This document shows, one piece after another, positions 52,064 through 61,278 of a stretch of 64,000 nucleotides of DNA. The DNA is taken from the NCBI RefSeq assembly GCF_900156505.1, contig NZ_FTPR01000002.1:595329-659328 (forward strand), written 5' to 3'. Source of the DNA: Yoonia rosea (GTDB taxonomy: Bacteria; Pseudomonadota; Alphaproteobacteria; Rhodobacterales; Rhodobacteraceae). Numbering within the stretch: position 1 is the stretch's first letter; each line of letters begins with the position of its first letter. The position numbers were made by a program, and so were the translations under genes. The notes under the pieces were generated by a model, which saw only the letters and a list, made by a program, of their open reading frames with translations, had not been told where the DNA came from and ran no database searches.

Positions 52064-53317
52064 CTAGCGCAGGGCGCGTCCTTTGATGATCGCATCCTTG
52101 CCAAACTTCTCACGGATTCTGTCAGCGGCTTTTTCGGCATCGGCCCGTTTTTGCGCGCCGGGGTCGAGCAAATCACCTTCGCGGTCGGCTTCGGCGGCAG
52201 GACTTATCTCGGACAGCCCCACCCCCAGAAGACGAAATGGCCCGCGTCCGCTGACCTGATCGAACAAGCCGCGCGCCGTGCGATAGATGGTGTCGGCAAT
52301 CTGGGTCGGATGGCGCAGGCTTTGGCGTTTCGAGATCAGTTTGAAATCCGAGGTTTTCAACTTCAACGTCACCACCCGTCCCGCTTTATCCTGCGCTTTG
52401 GCGCGTGCGCTGACCTTTTCGGCCATCCGCCACAGGTGGCCATCCAGAATATCCACATCGCCGGTGTCTTCATTGAACGTTGTCTCGTTCGACAGCGTTT
52501 TTACAGGGCTATGGGGTGAAATCCGCCGCCCGTCCTCGCCGCGGGCAAGGCTGTAGAGCCGCTCGCCCATGCCGCCGAACCGGTCATGCAGATCCCGCCT
52601 GTCCCAGCGCAGAAGGTCGTCAAAGGTACGAATCCCTGCGCCCTCGAGGCTGGCCTGTGCGGCCGGCCCGATGCCCCAGATCAGGCGCACGGATTTGGGG
52701 CGCAGAAATGCGGTGGTTTCTGCCTTGCCGATAATCGAGAAGCCGCGTGGTTTGTCGAGGTCCGAGGCCACTTTGGCGAGGAATTTGTTGTGCGACAGCC
52801 CGATTGATCCCGTCAGCCCCAGTTCGTCTTTCATCCGCTTGACCAGACGCGCCAGCATGACCGCAGGGGGTGCGTGGTGCAGGCGTTCGGTGCCTGTAAG
52901 GTCCATGAATGCTTCATCCAGTGACAAGGGCTCAACCACCGGTGTCAGTTCATCCATCATCGCGCGGATGGCGCGTGAGGCCTCGGTGTAGGCGGGAAAG
53001 TTGGGGCGGACGACGACAGCCTCGGGGCAAAGCTTGAGCGCCTGAAACATCGGCATGGCAGATTTGACGCCCTTGATTCGCGCCACATAGCAGGCGGTCG
53101 ATACAACGCCGCGTCGCCCGCCACCGATGATCACGGGTTTATCTGCGAGATCGGGGTTGTCGCGTTTTTCCACCGAGGCATAAAAAGCATCGCAATCCAT
53201 ATGCGCGATGGTCAGGTCAAACAGCTCCGGGTGCCGCGTCACCCTTGGACTGCGGCATTGTGGACAACGGGACTCATTGTCGAATGTGGTCAGGCAATCG
53301 CGACAAAGTGCTGGCAT
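52064..53317 (-). CDS. dinB: DNA polymerase IV (DinB) with N-terminal zinc ribbon
   Basis: This is a Y-family translesion polymerase of 417 residues. An N-terminal putative zinc ribbon carries Cys5, Cys8, Cys18 and Cys21 (CRDC and CPQC). The palm has IAHMDCDAFYASVEKRD and the catalytic SLDEAFMDLT. Thumb and little-finger parts show IWGIGPAAQASLEGAGI and HRLGVGLSEI-like LLGVGLSEI. ATG 53317 (MPALCRDC) gives the full ribbon; 72 codons upstream are non-coding. The zinc ribbon is not present in E. coli DinB. Confidence 0.93.
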   Translation of the reverse strand: MPALCRDCLTTFDNESRCPQCRSPRVTRHPELFDLTIAHMDCDAFYASVEKRDNPDLADKPVIIGGGRRGVVSTACYVARIKGVKSAMPMFQALKLCPEAVVVRPNFPAYTEASRAIRAMMDELTPVVEPLSLDEAFMDLTGTERLHHAPPAVMLARLVKRMKDELGLTGSIGLSHNKFLAKVASDLDKPRGFSIIGKAETTAFLRPKSVRLIWGIGPAAQASLEGAGIRTFDDLLRWDRRDLHDRFGGMGERLYSLARGEDGRRISPHSPVKTLSNETTFNEDTGDVDILDGHLWRMAEKVSARAKAQDKAGRVVTLKLKTSDFKLISKRQSLRHPTQIADTIYRTARGLFDQVSGRGPFRLLGVGLSEISPAAEADREGDLLDPGAQKRADAEKAADRIREKFGKDAIIKGRALR

Positions 53318-53490
53318 GAAGGCAGTGTAGAAGGGGCGGGATTTGGACACAACGGCCCACACGATGGCGCGAGGATGCTGCTGGTGGCGTTGCGTCGCGA
53401 AAATGCCACGGTGCGACGGATGGCATTCCGGGCTGAAATTTCTCATTGCGTTGCGCGCCGATCTGTCTATGAGTTTCCAATAGGAAACAC

Positions 53491-53660
53491 ACCAACCGGG
53501 AGAGTCCGGTTTGGTCTGGCGCCGAAGGAGCAACCGCCCCGGTCACTCTCAGGCAAAAGGACCGGTTGGGGTGCAACACGCCGAAGAGAGGCCTTGAGTG
53601 GTCCGCCGAAGGAGCAAGCCCGATTGGGCGAATCTCTCAGGTACAGCAGACGGCGGGGGC
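53491..53660 (+). promoter_or_regulatory. Tandem glycine riboswitch
   Basis: Two consecutive glycine aptamers precede the D-amino-acid dehydrogenase gene. Aptamer 1 (about 53491-53573) has CGGGAGAG, GCGCCGAAGGAGCAA and ACTCTCAGGCAAAAGGACCG. Aptamer 2 (about 53583-53655) has AGAGAGG, CGCCGAAGGAGCAAGCC and AATCTCTCAGGTACAGCAGACGG. The conserved GCCGAAGGAGCAA and CTCTCAGG cores are intact in both. An 8-10 base linker joins them and the gene starts 20 bases after the second. These switches normally turn expression on when glycine is high. Confidence 0.96.
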
Positions 53661-53679
53661 AGATGGTAGGGAGTTTACC

Positions 53680-54930
53680 ATGCCTAAAGTTGCTGTATTG
53701 GGCGCCGGAATTACCGGCGTCACCACTGCTTATTCACTTCACACGCGCGGATATGACGTCACCGTGTTTGATCGCCAGCGCTATGCGGCGATGGAAACCA
53801 GCTTTGCCAATGGCGGACAGCTCAGCGCGTCAAACGCGGAAGTCTGGAACCAGTGGTCCACGGTTCTGAAGGGTATCAAATGGATGCTGCAACAGGATGC
53901 GCCTTTATCGGTGAACCCCAGCCCCAGCTGGCATAAAATTAGCTGGATGGCGGCGTTTCTGGCAAATATTCCGCACTATAAAGCGAACACCGTCGCAACC
54001 GCGCGGATGGCGGTGACGGCGCGCGCTGGTCTGGCGGAAATGGCTGATCATGCAGGGATTGATTTTGATTTCACGCCGGCAGGGATCTTGCATTTCTACA
54101 AAACCGAGAAAGATTTTGCCCATGCGCGCAAGGTCACGGAATTGTTGGCCCAAGGCGGATTGGCGCGACGCGAATTGAGCGCGGAAGAGACGCTTGCCAA
54201 AGAACCGACCTTGCGTGGCGGTATTTTGGGCGGGTTCTGGACCGAGAGCGACAGCACAGGCGATATCCACAAATTCACCGTCGGTCTGGCCGCGTGGCTG
54301 CGCCGACAGGGTGTGCAGTTTGAAATGGGCCATGCGGTCGACGATGTTGCGGCCGATGCGGATGGCGTGACTGTGCGGGCGCGGACCGAGCAGCGTTTTG
54401 ATGCGGTGGTTGTTTCTGCCGGCGTTGCGTCACGCGGTTTTGCAAAGAAACTGGGTGACCGCGTGAATGTTTATCCGGTGAAAGGCTATTCCATCACGGT
54501 CAACCTGCCTGATGCGCAATCTCAGGCGGCGGCACCGACGGTTTCGCTGTTGGATGACAAGGCCAAGATCGTCACTTCGCGCTTGGGGCGTGACCGGTTC
54601 CGCATTGCGGGGACCGCAGAATTCAATGGCGAAAACCGTGATATCCGTGCGGATCGTGTGAAACCGCTGGTGCAGTGGTGCGAGGCGCACTTCCCCGATG
54701 TCAGCACGGAAAACGTCGTGCCTTGGGCAGGGCTGCGCCCGATGATGCCCAACATGATGCCGCGTGTTGGTGCCGGGCGTCATCCGCGTGTTTTCTATAA
54801 TACCGGGCACGGGCACCTTGGTTGGACCCTTTCGGCGGCAACGTCCGATCTCGTTGCAACTGCGGTACAGTCGCGTGTTTTCGCGCCCAAATCGCACAGT
54901 ATGCAACAGCATACATTGAAATCAGCATAA
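53680..54930 (+). CDS. D-amino-acid dehydrogenase / glycine oxidase-like flavoprotein
   Basis: The 416-residue enzyme is a DadA-type FAD oxidoreductase. It has the dinucleotide motif VAVLGAGITGVTTAYSLHTRGYDVTVFDRQ at the N-terminus, SFANGGQLSASNAEVW, TESDSTGDIHKFTVGLA and the C-terminal RVGAGRHPRVFYNTGHGHLGWTLSAATSDLVA. It oxidises D-amino acids to keto acids, feeding electrons to quinone. ATG 53680 follows the riboswitch with GGTAGGGAG; 38 upstream codons lie inside aptamer RNA. Glycine control suggests glycine or its derivatives as a physiological substrate. Confidence 0.9.
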   Translation: MPKVAVLGAGITGVTTAYSLHTRGYDVTVFDRQRYAAMETSFANGGQLSASNAEVWNQWSTVLKGIKWMLQQDAPLSVNPSPSWHKISWMAAFLANIPHYKANTVATARMAVTARAGLAEMADHAGIDFDFTPAGILHFYKTEKDFAHARKVTELLAQGGLARRELSAEETLAKEPTLRGGILGGFWTESDSTGDIHKFTVGLAAWLRRQGVQFEMGHAVDDVAADADGVTVRARTEQRFDAVVVSAGVASRGFAKKLGDRVNVYPVKGYSITVNLPDAQSQAAAPTVSLLDDKAKIVTSRLGRDRFRIAGTAEFNGENRDIRADRVKPLVQWCEAHFPDVSTENVVPWAGLRPMMPNMMPRVGAGRHPRVFYNTGHGHLGWTLSAATSDLVATAVQSRVFAPKSHSMQQHTLKSA

Positions 54931-54938
54931 CAGCTACT

Positions 54939-54970
54939 TATCTATCCTTCATAATTATGAGGGATAGATA
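54939..54970 (+). promoter_or_regulatory. Long hairpin covering the ribosome site of the SPFH gene
   Basis: A 16-bp near-perfect inverted repeat (TATCTATCCTTCATAA, 54939-54954, with TTATGAGGGATAGATA, 54955-54970) has one G-U pair and no spacer. It ends one base before the ATG, and its right arm contains the probable Shine-Dalgarno GAGGGA. There is no T-run, so it is not a typical terminator. When folded it would block ribosome access. Confidence 0.75.
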
Positions 54971-54971
54971 C

Positions 54972-55865
54972 ATGCCTATTGAGAACCTTTTATCCGAGTT
55001 TCTGGGCCAGAATGTGCTGTGGCTTTTGCTGGCAGTGTTCATCATCGTCTGCATTATGGCCGGTGTTCGCATCGTGCCGCAGTCTGAGAAGTTCGTGGTT
55101 GAACGTCTTGGTCGTCTGCGTTCAGTGCTTGGCCCCGGGATCAACTTTATTGTCCCGTTTCTGGACCGTGTGCGTCACAAGGTATCCATACTTGAGCGCC
55201 AGTTGCCGTCGATGAACCAGGATGCCATCACATCGGACAACGTGCTGGTCCAGGTCGAGACATCGGTTTTTTACCGCATCATCGAGCCTGAAAAGACCGT
55301 ATACCGGATCCGTGATGTCGATGGTGCGATCTCGACCACTGTGGCCGGTATCGTGCGGTCGGAAATCGGCCGTATGGAACTGGATCAGGTACAGGCGAAC
55401 CGTTCGAGCCTGATTGAAGCGGTACGGACCCAAGTCGCCCAGCAAGTAGATGACTGGGGTATTGAAGTGACCCGCGCCGAGATTCTCGACGTCAATCTGG
55501 ATCAGGCAACGCGTGAAGCGATGCTGCAACAGCTGAACGCCGAACGTGCACGTCGCGCGCAGGTGACAGAAGCCGAAGGTAAGAAGCGCGCTGTGGAGCT
55601 GCAGTCCGACGCGGAACTTTATGCCGCCGAGCAGGACGCGAAAGCGCGCCGTATTCTGGCGGATGCCGAAGCCTATGCGACGCAGGTGGTTGCCGTGGCG
55701 ATTGCAGAAAATGGTTTGGAGGCGGCGCAGTATCAGGTGGCCCTCAAGCAGGTTGAAGCCTTGCAAAAGCTGGGTGACGGTACCGGCAGTCAGACTGTTA
55801 TCCTGCCCGCCAATGCGCTTGATGCCTTTGCCAATGCATTCCAGATGCTGAAAGGACGTGGATAA
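54972..55865 (+). CDS. SPFH/band 7 family membrane protein (QmcA-like)
   Basis: The 297-residue protein has one N-terminal transmembrane helix (VLWLLLAVFIIVCIMAGV) and an SPFH domain: IVPQSEKFVVERLGRLRSVLGPGINFIVPFLDRVRHKVSILERQLPS, then VQVETSVFYRI and VRSEIGRMELDQVQANRSSLIEAVRTQV. A coiled-coil tail follows (LNAERARRAQVTEAEGKKRAVELQSDAELYAAEQDAKARRILADAEAYATQ). Such proteins scaffold membrane microdomains or proteases. The next gene, overlapping by one base, encodes an NfeD-like partner. Confidence 0.93.
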   Translation: MPIENLLSEFLGQNVLWLLLAVFIIVCIMAGVRIVPQSEKFVVERLGRLRSVLGPGINFIVPFLDRVRHKVSILERQLPSMNQDAITSDNVLVQVETSVFYRIIEPEKTVYRIRDVDGAISTTVAGIVRSEIGRMELDQVQANRSSLIEAVRTQVAQQVDDWGIEVTRAEILDVNLDQATREAMLQQLNAERARRAQVTEAEGKKRAVELQSDAELYAAEQDAKARRILADAEAYATQVVAVAIAENGLEAAQYQVALKQVEALQKLGDGTGSQTVILPANALDAFANAFQMLKGRG

Positions 55866-56137
55866 TGCCGCTTTGGACAGAATGGTGGGTGTGGATGTCG
55901 GGGGCTTTGATCCTCGCAACACTCGAGGTGTTGATCCCGGGCTATATCTTTCTGGGGTTCGCGATTGGCGCGGCCATGATGGGACTGCTGATCCTCTTCG
56001 GGATATCGGCGTCAGGCTTTGCGCTCACGCTGGTCATCTTTTCGGTGCTGTCGCTGATTTCCTATCTGGTGATGCGGAAATACTTCGCGCTGAAGACCGG
56101 ACAGGTCAAAATCTGGGAAACCGACGTCAACGACTGA
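55865..56137 (+). CDS. NfeD-like membrane protein (short form)
   Basis: The 90-residue product has two to three hydrophobic helices (SGALILATLEVLIPGYIFLGFAIGAAMMGLLILFGI, then ALTLVIFSVLSLISYLVM) and is the short NfeD type that lacks the soluble OB-fold domain. It is the usual genetic partner of SPFH proteins. Its start overlaps the SPFH stop by one base, so co-translation is likely. It is followed by a terminator shared with pyrF. Confidence 0.85.
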   Translation: MPLWTEWWVWMSGALILATLEVLIPGYIFLGFAIGAAMMGLLILFGISASGFALTLVIFSVLSLISYLVMRKYFALKTGQVKIWETDVND

Positions 56138-56163
56138 TCTTTTGCTTCAGACCTTAAGATCTG

Positions 56164-56195
56164 AAAACCCCCGGCCCTAGTGGTTGGGGGTTTTT
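56164..56195. terminator. Bidirectional terminator overlapping the pyrF stop
   Basis: AAAACCCCC (56164-56172) pairs with GGGGGTTTT (56186-56194). T-runs flank both ends. The loop region includes the pyrF TAG (56177-56179 on the minus strand), so the coding end forms part of the terminator hairpin. Confidence 0.85.
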
Positions 56196-56893
56196 GCTTG
56201 TGGTGATGCCAGTTCCGCCAGAATGCTTTGTGCTGCGGCCTTTGGGTTCGCGGCCTGCCAGATCGGGCGGCCCACAACCACATGGTCCGCGCCGTTTGCG
56301 ATGGCCTGCGCCGGTGTCATGACCCGTTTTTGATCCCCAAGGGCTGCACCTGCGGGCCGCACGCCGGGGGTGACGATCAGTTTGCCTTCCGCTTCGGGCA
56401 GGGCGCGGATCAGTGCCGCCTCTTGCGGTGATGCGATCACCCCGTCGGCCCCGTTTGAAAGTGCTGTGCCTGCGCGTTCCTGCACCAGATCGGCCACCGC
56501 GCCCGCCTTGATGCAGGATGCATCCAGATCGTCGCGGTCCAGTGATGTCAGAATGGTTACGGCCAAGATTTTCATGTTGGACCCGCCAGCCCCTTCACGC
56601 GCTGCGCGTACAACATGGGGGTCGCCATGGACAGTCAGGAAGTCCAGATCAAATTGGGCCACACCGCGCACCGCGGCTTCGACTGTCGCGCCGATGTCAA
56701 AGAATTTCATATCAAGAAAAATGCGTTTGCCATGTTCCTGCTTGAGTTCGTTCGCAAGCGCCAAGCCGCCGCCCGTCAGCATCCCAAGCCCGATTTTATA
56801 AAAACTTACAGCATCGCCCAGCGTGTTGGCCAGTTCCAGCCCTTCAAGGACGTTTGGCACGTCCATTGCTACGATCAAACGGTCATCGGACAT
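56177..56893 (-). CDS. pyrF: Orotidine 5'-phosphate decarboxylase
   Basis: PyrF makes UMP, the last step of pyrimidine synthesis. The 238-residue barrel has Asp11 in LIVAMDVPN, Lys33 in SFYKIGL, the catalytic DMKFFDIGATV (Asp61, Lys63, Asp66), TVHGDPHVV, and the C-terminal phosphate site TPGVRPAGAALGDQKRVMTPAQAIANGADHVVVGRPIW. ATG 56893 has AAGGAG seven bases upstream; TTG 56899 is in frame. Its last codons lie inside the terminator shared with the NfeD gene. Confidence 0.96.
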   Translation of the reverse strand: MSDDRLIVAMDVPNVLEGLELANTLGDAVSFYKIGLGMLTGGGLALANELKQEHGKRIFLDMKFFDIGATVEAAVRGVAQFDLDFLTVHGDPHVVRAAREGAGGSNMKILAVTILTSLDRDDLDASCIKAGAVADLVQERAGTALSNGADGVIASPQEAALIRALPEAEGKLIVTPGVRPAGAALGDQKRVMTPAQAIANGADHVVVGRPIWQAANPKAAAQSILAELASPQAKTPNH

Positions 56894-57049
56894 GTGCAAA
56901 CTCCTTGATTTGTTTTGAGCGGTCTAGCGACTGGGCGGTTGCGGCGCAACTGATGCGGTGCTGACACGATTGATGTTGATCAACCTGGCATCGCTTTGAG
57001 GGTCTAATGATGTGTCTGTCGGGTGCGTTTGCGTATTTGACGACATGGA

Positions 57050-57080
57050 CTTGCACGACCGGTGCGGGCATCCCATTTAT
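57050..57080 (+). promoter_or_regulatory. Possible heat-shock (sigma-32) promoter of clpB
   Basis: CTTGCAC (57050-57056) and CCCATTTAT (57072-57080) are 15 bp apart, near the sigma-32 pattern CTTGAAA and CCCCATNT. The clpB ATG lies 75 bp downstream. ClpB is a classical heat-shock gene, which supports this reading, but the -35 match is imperfect. Confidence 0.35.
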
Positions 57081-57155
57081 TGAAGGAGGCCCAATCAGGG
57101 ATGTGCCGCGTAGTCGGGCATCCGTAAAGACGGGCGCTTAACAAAGGAGAGACCC

Positions 57156-59768
57156 ATGAACTTAGAAAAGTTCACTGAGCGGTCGCGCGGCTTTATTCAG
57201 GCCGCCCAGACGATCGCAATGCGCGAGGATCATCAGAAACTCGCCCCCGAGCACCTGCTCAAAGCTTTGCTTGATGATGAAGAAGGGTTGGCTACCAACC
57301 TGATTTCACATGCAGGCGGCGATGCGCCCGCTGTTGTCGGCGCGGTTGAGGCAGCCCTTGCAAAAATACCCAAGGTTTCCGGCGATACAGGCCAGGTTTA
57401 TCTGGATAATACGACCGCCAAAGTCGTGGATGAGGCTGAAAAGCTTGCCAAGAAGGCAGGCGATAGCTTTGTGCCGGTCGAACGCCTGCTCACGGCGCTT
57501 GCCGTTGTGAAATCCAAGGCCAAAGACGCTTTGGATGCAGGTGGCGTGTCCGCCATGAAACTCAATGCAGCGATCAACGACATCCGCAAAGGCCGGACCG
57601 CCGATAGTGCGAACGCCGAAGACAGCTTTGATGCGCTCAAGAAATATGCGCGCGACCTGACCGAGGCCGCCGAGCAAGGCAAGATCGACCCGATCATTGG
57701 CCGTGACGAAGAGATTCGCCGCGCGATGCAGGTTTTGTCACGCCGGACCAAGAATAACCCTGTGCTGATTGGCGAACCCGGTGTCGGTAAAACGGCGATT
57801 GCCGAGGGACTCGCCCTGCGGATCATCAGCGGCGACGTGCCTGAAAGCTTGCGCAACAAACGTCTGATGGCGCTGGATATGGGCGCGCTGATTGCAGGTG
57901 CAAAGTATCGTGGTGAGTTTGAGGAACGCCTGAAGGCGGTTCTGAAAGAGATCGAAGCTGCGGCCGGTGAAATCATCTTGTTCATCGACGAGATGCACAC
58001 GCTTGTCGGCGCAGGTGCGTCCGAGGGTTCGATGGATGCGGCAAACCTGATCAAACCGGCTTTGGCACGCGGCGAACTGCACTGCGTGGGTGCCACGACG
58101 CTGAACGAATACCGCAAGTATGTGGAAAAAGACGCAGCCCTCGCGCGGCGTTTCCAGCCTTTGATGGTGGAAGAGCCGACTGTGTCGGACACGGTCAGTA
58201 TCTTGCGCGGGATCAAAGAGAAGTACGAGCTGCACCACGGTGTGCGTATTTCCGATAGCGCCTTGGTTGCGGCGGCAACGCTATCGCACCGCTATATCAC
58301 GGATCGTTTTCTGCCGGACAAGGCCATCGACCTGATGGATGAGGCCGCCAGCCGTCTGCGGATGGAAGTGGACAGCAAGCCAGAAGAGCTGGATGCGCTG
58401 GATCGCCAGATTCTGCAGTTACAGATCGAATCCGAGGCTTTGAAGAAAGAAGACGACAAAGCATCGCTTGATCGGTTGGAAAAGCTGCAAAAGGAATTGG
58501 CGGACCTGCAGGACCGTGGATCAGAAATGACTGCGAAATGGCAGGCCGAGCGTGACAAGCTGGAAAACCAGCGTGGCGTGAAGGAAAAACTGGACCGCGC
58601 GCGTGCCGAGTTGGACATCGCCAAACGCGAAGGCAATCTCGCCCGTGCCGGTGAGCTGTCCTATGGTGTGATCCCTGAACTGGAGCGCCTTGTCGCAGAA
58701 GTTGAGACAGGTGATGACCTGATGGTTGAAGAGGCCGTGCGCCCCGAGCAGATCGCTGAAGTCGTCGAGCGCTGGACGGGTATTCCGACCTCGAAGATGC
58801 TGGAAGGTGAACGTGATAAGCTCTTGCGCATGGAAGAAGAGCTGGGCAGGCGCGTGATCGGTCAAAAGACAGCGGTCCGTTCGGTGGCAAATGCTGTGCG
58901 CCGCGCACGTGCCGGTCTGAATGACGAGAACCGTCCGCTTGGATCGTTCCTGTTCCTCGGGCCAACGGGTGTTGGTAAAACCGAGCTGACCAAGGCCGTG
59001 GCCGAGTATCTTTTTGATGACGACAGCGCAATGGTGCGCATTGATATGTCTGAATTCATGGAAAAGCACGCGGTCGCCCGTCTGATTGGTGCGCCTCCGG
59101 GCTATGTCGGTTATGATGAGGGTGGCGTGCTGACCGAGGCCGTCCGCCGCCGCCCATATCAGGTGGTCCTGTTCGACGAGGTCGAAAAGGCGCACCCCGA
59201 TGTGTTCAACGTGCTGTTGCAGGTGCTGGACGATGGTGTGCTAACCGATGGTCAGGGCCGGACGGTGGACTTCAAGCAGACGCTGATCATTCTGACATCC
59301 AATCTGGGGGCGCAGGCGCTGAGCCAGCTGCCCGATGGTGCCGATACCAGCGATGCCAAGCGCGATGTGATGGATGCGGTGCGCGGGCACTTCCGGCCAG
59401 AGTTCCTGAACCGGCTGGACGAGATTGTCATCTTTGACCGTCTGGCGCGCAGTGACATGGCAGGTATCGTGACAATCCAGCTTGGTTTGCTCGAGCGGCG
59501 GCTGGCAGGGCGCAACATCCATCTTGATCTGGATGATGCCGCACTCAATTGGCTGGCTGAAGAAGGCTATGATCCTGTGTTCGGCGCGCGCCCCCTGAAG
59601 AGGGTCATCCAGCGCGCGCTGCAGGACCAGCTGGCCGAGATGATTCTGGCCGGTGATGTCATGGACGGCGATACGATCAAAATCAGCGCTGGAGTTGACG
59701 GGCTCGTAGTGGGTGATCGTGTGGCGGGAACCAACCGACCACGGCCAAATGATGCAGTCGTGCATTGA
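57156..59768 (+). CDS. clpB: Disaggregase chaperone ClpB
   Basis: ClpB, with DnaK, resolves protein aggregates after stress. The 870-residue product has the N-domain ([21 protein letters not shown]), the first AAA+ module with GEPGVGKTA near 206, the coiled-coil middle domain (about 405-530, rich in [10 protein letters not shown] and [15 protein letters not shown]), and the second AAA+ module with GPTGVGKTE near 602. [13 protein letters not shown] and NRLDEIVIF near the C-terminus are typical. Length and motifs are complete. AGGAGA precedes the ATG. Confidence 0.98.
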   Translation: MNLEKFTERSRGFIQAAQTIAMREDHQKLAPEHLLKALLDDEEGLATNLISHAGGDAPAVVGAVEAALAKIPKVSGDTGQVYLDNTTAKVVDEAEKLAKKAGDSFVPVERLLTALAVVKSKAKDALDAGGVSAMKLNAAINDIRKGRTADSANAEDSFDALKKYARDLTEAAEQGKIDPIIGRDEEIRRAMQVLSRRTKNNPVLIGEPGVGKTAIAEGLALRIISGDVPESLRNKRLMALDMGALIAGAKYRGEFEERLKAVLKEIEAAAGEIILFIDEMHTLVGAGASEGSMDAANLIKPALARGELHCVGATTLNEYRKYVEKDAALARRFQPLMVEEPTVSDTVSILRGIKEKYELHHGVRISDSALVAAATLSHRYITDRFLPDKAIDLMDEAASRLRMEVDSKPEELDALDRQILQLQIESEALKKEDDKASLDRLEKLQKELADLQDRGSEMTAKWQAERDKLENQRGVKEKLDRARAELDIAKREGNLARAGELSYGVIPELERLVAEVETGDDLMVEEAVRPEQIAEVVERWTGIPTSKMLEGERDKLLRMEEELGRRVIGQKTAVRSVANAVRRARAGLNDENRPLGSFLFLGPTGVGKTELTKAVAEYLFDDDSAMVRIDMSEFMEKHAVARLIGAPPGYVGYDEGGVLTEAVRRRPYQVVLFDEVEKAHPDVFNVLLQVLDDGVLTDGQGRTVDFKQTLIILTSNLGAQALSQLPDGADTSDAKRDVMDAVRGHFRPEFLNRLDEIVIFDRLARSDMAGIVTIQLGLLERRLAGRNIHLDLDDAALNWLAEEGYDPVFGARPLKRVIQRALQDQLAEMILAGDVMDGDTIKISAGVDGLVVGDRVAGTNRPRPNDAVVH

Positions 59769-59779
59769 GCAAGTGATCG

Positions 59780-59802
59780 GGGCGCCTTCGGGCGCCCTTT
59801 TT
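59780..59802 (+). terminator. Terminator of clpB
   Basis: GGGCGCC (59780-59786) pairs with GGCGCCC (59791-59797) around TTCG, a stable tetraloop, followed by five T. It is 11 bp after the stop. Confidence 0.95.
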
Positions 59803-59903
59803 CTTGGTTCTGTCGATGAAGTTCTGATTCTGTCGATATGTGTCTCGACCGGAGTGCCCACTTTCCCTAAGGTCAGCTTTGGGGGCAATTCTGGAGTACG
59901 AAG

Positions 59904-60506
59904 ATGAATATGACGAACAAGCGTGCAGCAATCATCGTGGCTGTGGCCGCTCTTGCTGCGTCTACCGCACAGGCCGATGGGATCTACTATGGTGGGAGCC
60001 TTGGCTATTTGCAGATGGAGAGCACAAGTGACGGAATCGGCGAAACCTCGGGTGAAAGCGTGGTGGTTGGCGGCCTTCTGGGCTATCGGGCCGACATCGG
60101 CGGCGGGCCTTTCTGGGCAGCGGAGTTGAATGTCGATTTTCCGGTCGATGGGGAGATGAGCTACAGCGGCGGTGCCGACTCATGCACGGATTTCTCGCCC
60201 GATTGGTGTGACATTGATGCGCTTGCCCGGGTGCGCGGCCTTTACGGCGTTCCGGTCGGTGGCGGCTACGATCTCTTCGGGTCTGCTGGCCTCGCCATCG
60301 TGACCGGTGTCGCTGAGGATGGCGGAGGTGTCTATGCCGACACGGTCGGGACCGGTTTCACCGCCGGCATCGGTGTTCAGCGGGCGCTGGCGGGCAGTGG
60401 GACCGCGCGTCTGGAGGTGATCTACGATTCCATCGAGAACACTGATCCCGATGACTTTGAAAAGGCCCTTGAGAACGTAGGTATCACTGCTTCTTTCCTG
60501 TTCTGA
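59904..60506 (+). CDS. Outer-membrane beta-barrel protein
   Basis: The 200-residue product has a signal peptide (MNMTNKRAAIIVAVAALAASTAQADG) and alternating polar and hydrophobic strands with Gly/aromatic turns, such as YYGGSLGYLQM, GGLLGYRADIGGGPFWAAELNVDF and FGSAGLAIVTGV. It ends ITASFLF, with the C-terminal Phe typical of BAM substrates. Two Cys (in ADSCTDFSPDWCDI) may form a disulfide in a loop. This is the small OmpW/OmpA-like barrel class; function unknown. ATG 59904 follows GGAGTACGAAG. Confidence 0.82.
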   Translation: MNMTNKRAAIIVAVAALAASTAQADGIYYGGSLGYLQMESTSDGIGETSGESVVVGGLLGYRADIGGGPFWAAELNVDFPVDGEMSYSGGADSCTDFSPDWCDIDALARVRGLYGVPVGGGYDLFGSAGLAIVTGVAEDGGGVYADTVGTGFTAGIGVQRALAGSGTARLEVIYDSIENTDPDDFEKALENVGITASFLF

Positions 60507-60526
60507 CCCCAAAAGGAGTGATACGC

Positions 60527-60550
60527 GGGGCGCCTGCGGGCGCCCCTTTT
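60527..60550 (+). terminator. Terminator of the outer-membrane protein gene
   Basis: GGGGCGCC (60527-60534) pairs with GGCGCCCC (60539-60546) around TGCG, followed by TTTT. It is 21 bp after the stop. Confidence 0.93.
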
Positions 60551-60613
60551 CTTTTGCGGGCCCGTTGGCACCCGGGCACTTGTGGGTCAGCAAAGCTGCC
60601 CTATAAAGGTGTT

Positions 60614-61225
60614 ATGACAACACATCCGCCAGAATCTACACATTCGCTTCTTGATGACGTCCAGGGCATGTCGCTTGGCATCTTTCTTGCCGCGGTTGGT
60701 CTGAACATATTGACCACGGTTGGGCTGATTACCGGACAGACAGCCGGAATTGCGGTGATTATTTCTTACCTCAGCGGGTATTCATTCGGTGTGGTCTTCT
60801 TTGCGGTAAACCTGCCGTTCTATGTGCTGGCGTGGAAACGTCTGGGCGCCACATTTACCATTAAGTCGCTGATCTCTGTGACGCTTCTGTCAGTGCTGAG
60901 CGAGATCATCCCGCTTGGCATGGTATTCTCGTATATTGACCCGCTATTGGGTGCGCTGACATTTGGTGCTTTGCTTGGGGTCGCCCTCCTGGTGCTCTTC
61001 CGGCATAACGGATCGCTGGGTGGTTTGGGCGTTGTGGCTCTGCTGATCCAGGATACGACAGGGTTTCGCGCCGGATATGCGCAGCTCATCTTTGATGCCC
61101 TTATCTTCGGACTGGCGTTTTTTCTCTTTGATCCGTTGTTGGTGTTCTATTCGCTCGTGGGCGCTGTGGTGCTGAACCTGATTATTGCGATCAATCACCG
61201 GCGCGACCGTTACGTCGCACGATAA
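60614..61225 (+). CDS. YitT family membrane protein
   Basis: The 203-residue product has about five to six hydrophobic helices with the family's N-terminal motif LGIFLAAVGLNILTTVGLITGQTAGIAVIISYLSGYSFGVVFFAVNLPFYVLAWKRLG. YitT proteins are widespread inner-membrane proteins whose substrate is unsettled. Some affect stress or metal handling. ATG 60614 gives a normal N-terminus after a spacer that is open but non-coding. It ends at a terminator shared with the fasciclin gene. Confidence 0.88.
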   Translation: MTTHPPESTHSLLDDVQGMSLGIFLAAVGLNILTTVGLITGQTAGIAVIISYLSGYSFGVVFFAVNLPFYVLAWKRLGATFTIKSLISVTLLSVLSEIIPLGMVFSYIDPLLGALTFGALLGVALLVLFRHNGSLGGLGVVALLIQDTTGFRAGYAQLIFDALIFGLAFFLFDPLLVFYSLVGAVVLNLIIAINHRRDRYVAR

Positions 61226-61226
61226 C

Positions 61227-61256
61227 AAAAAAGCCCCGGCGATGTGCCGGGGCTTT
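61227..61256. terminator. Terminator between YitT and fasciclin genes
   Basis: AAAGCCCCGGC (61230-61240) pairs with GCCGGGGCTTT (61246-61256) around GATGT. The minus strand has six T after the stem, so it mainly ends the fasciclin transcript, with weaker use for the plus strand. Confidence 0.95.
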
Positions 61257-61278
61257 GGTAGACCTTGTGGTCAATCGT

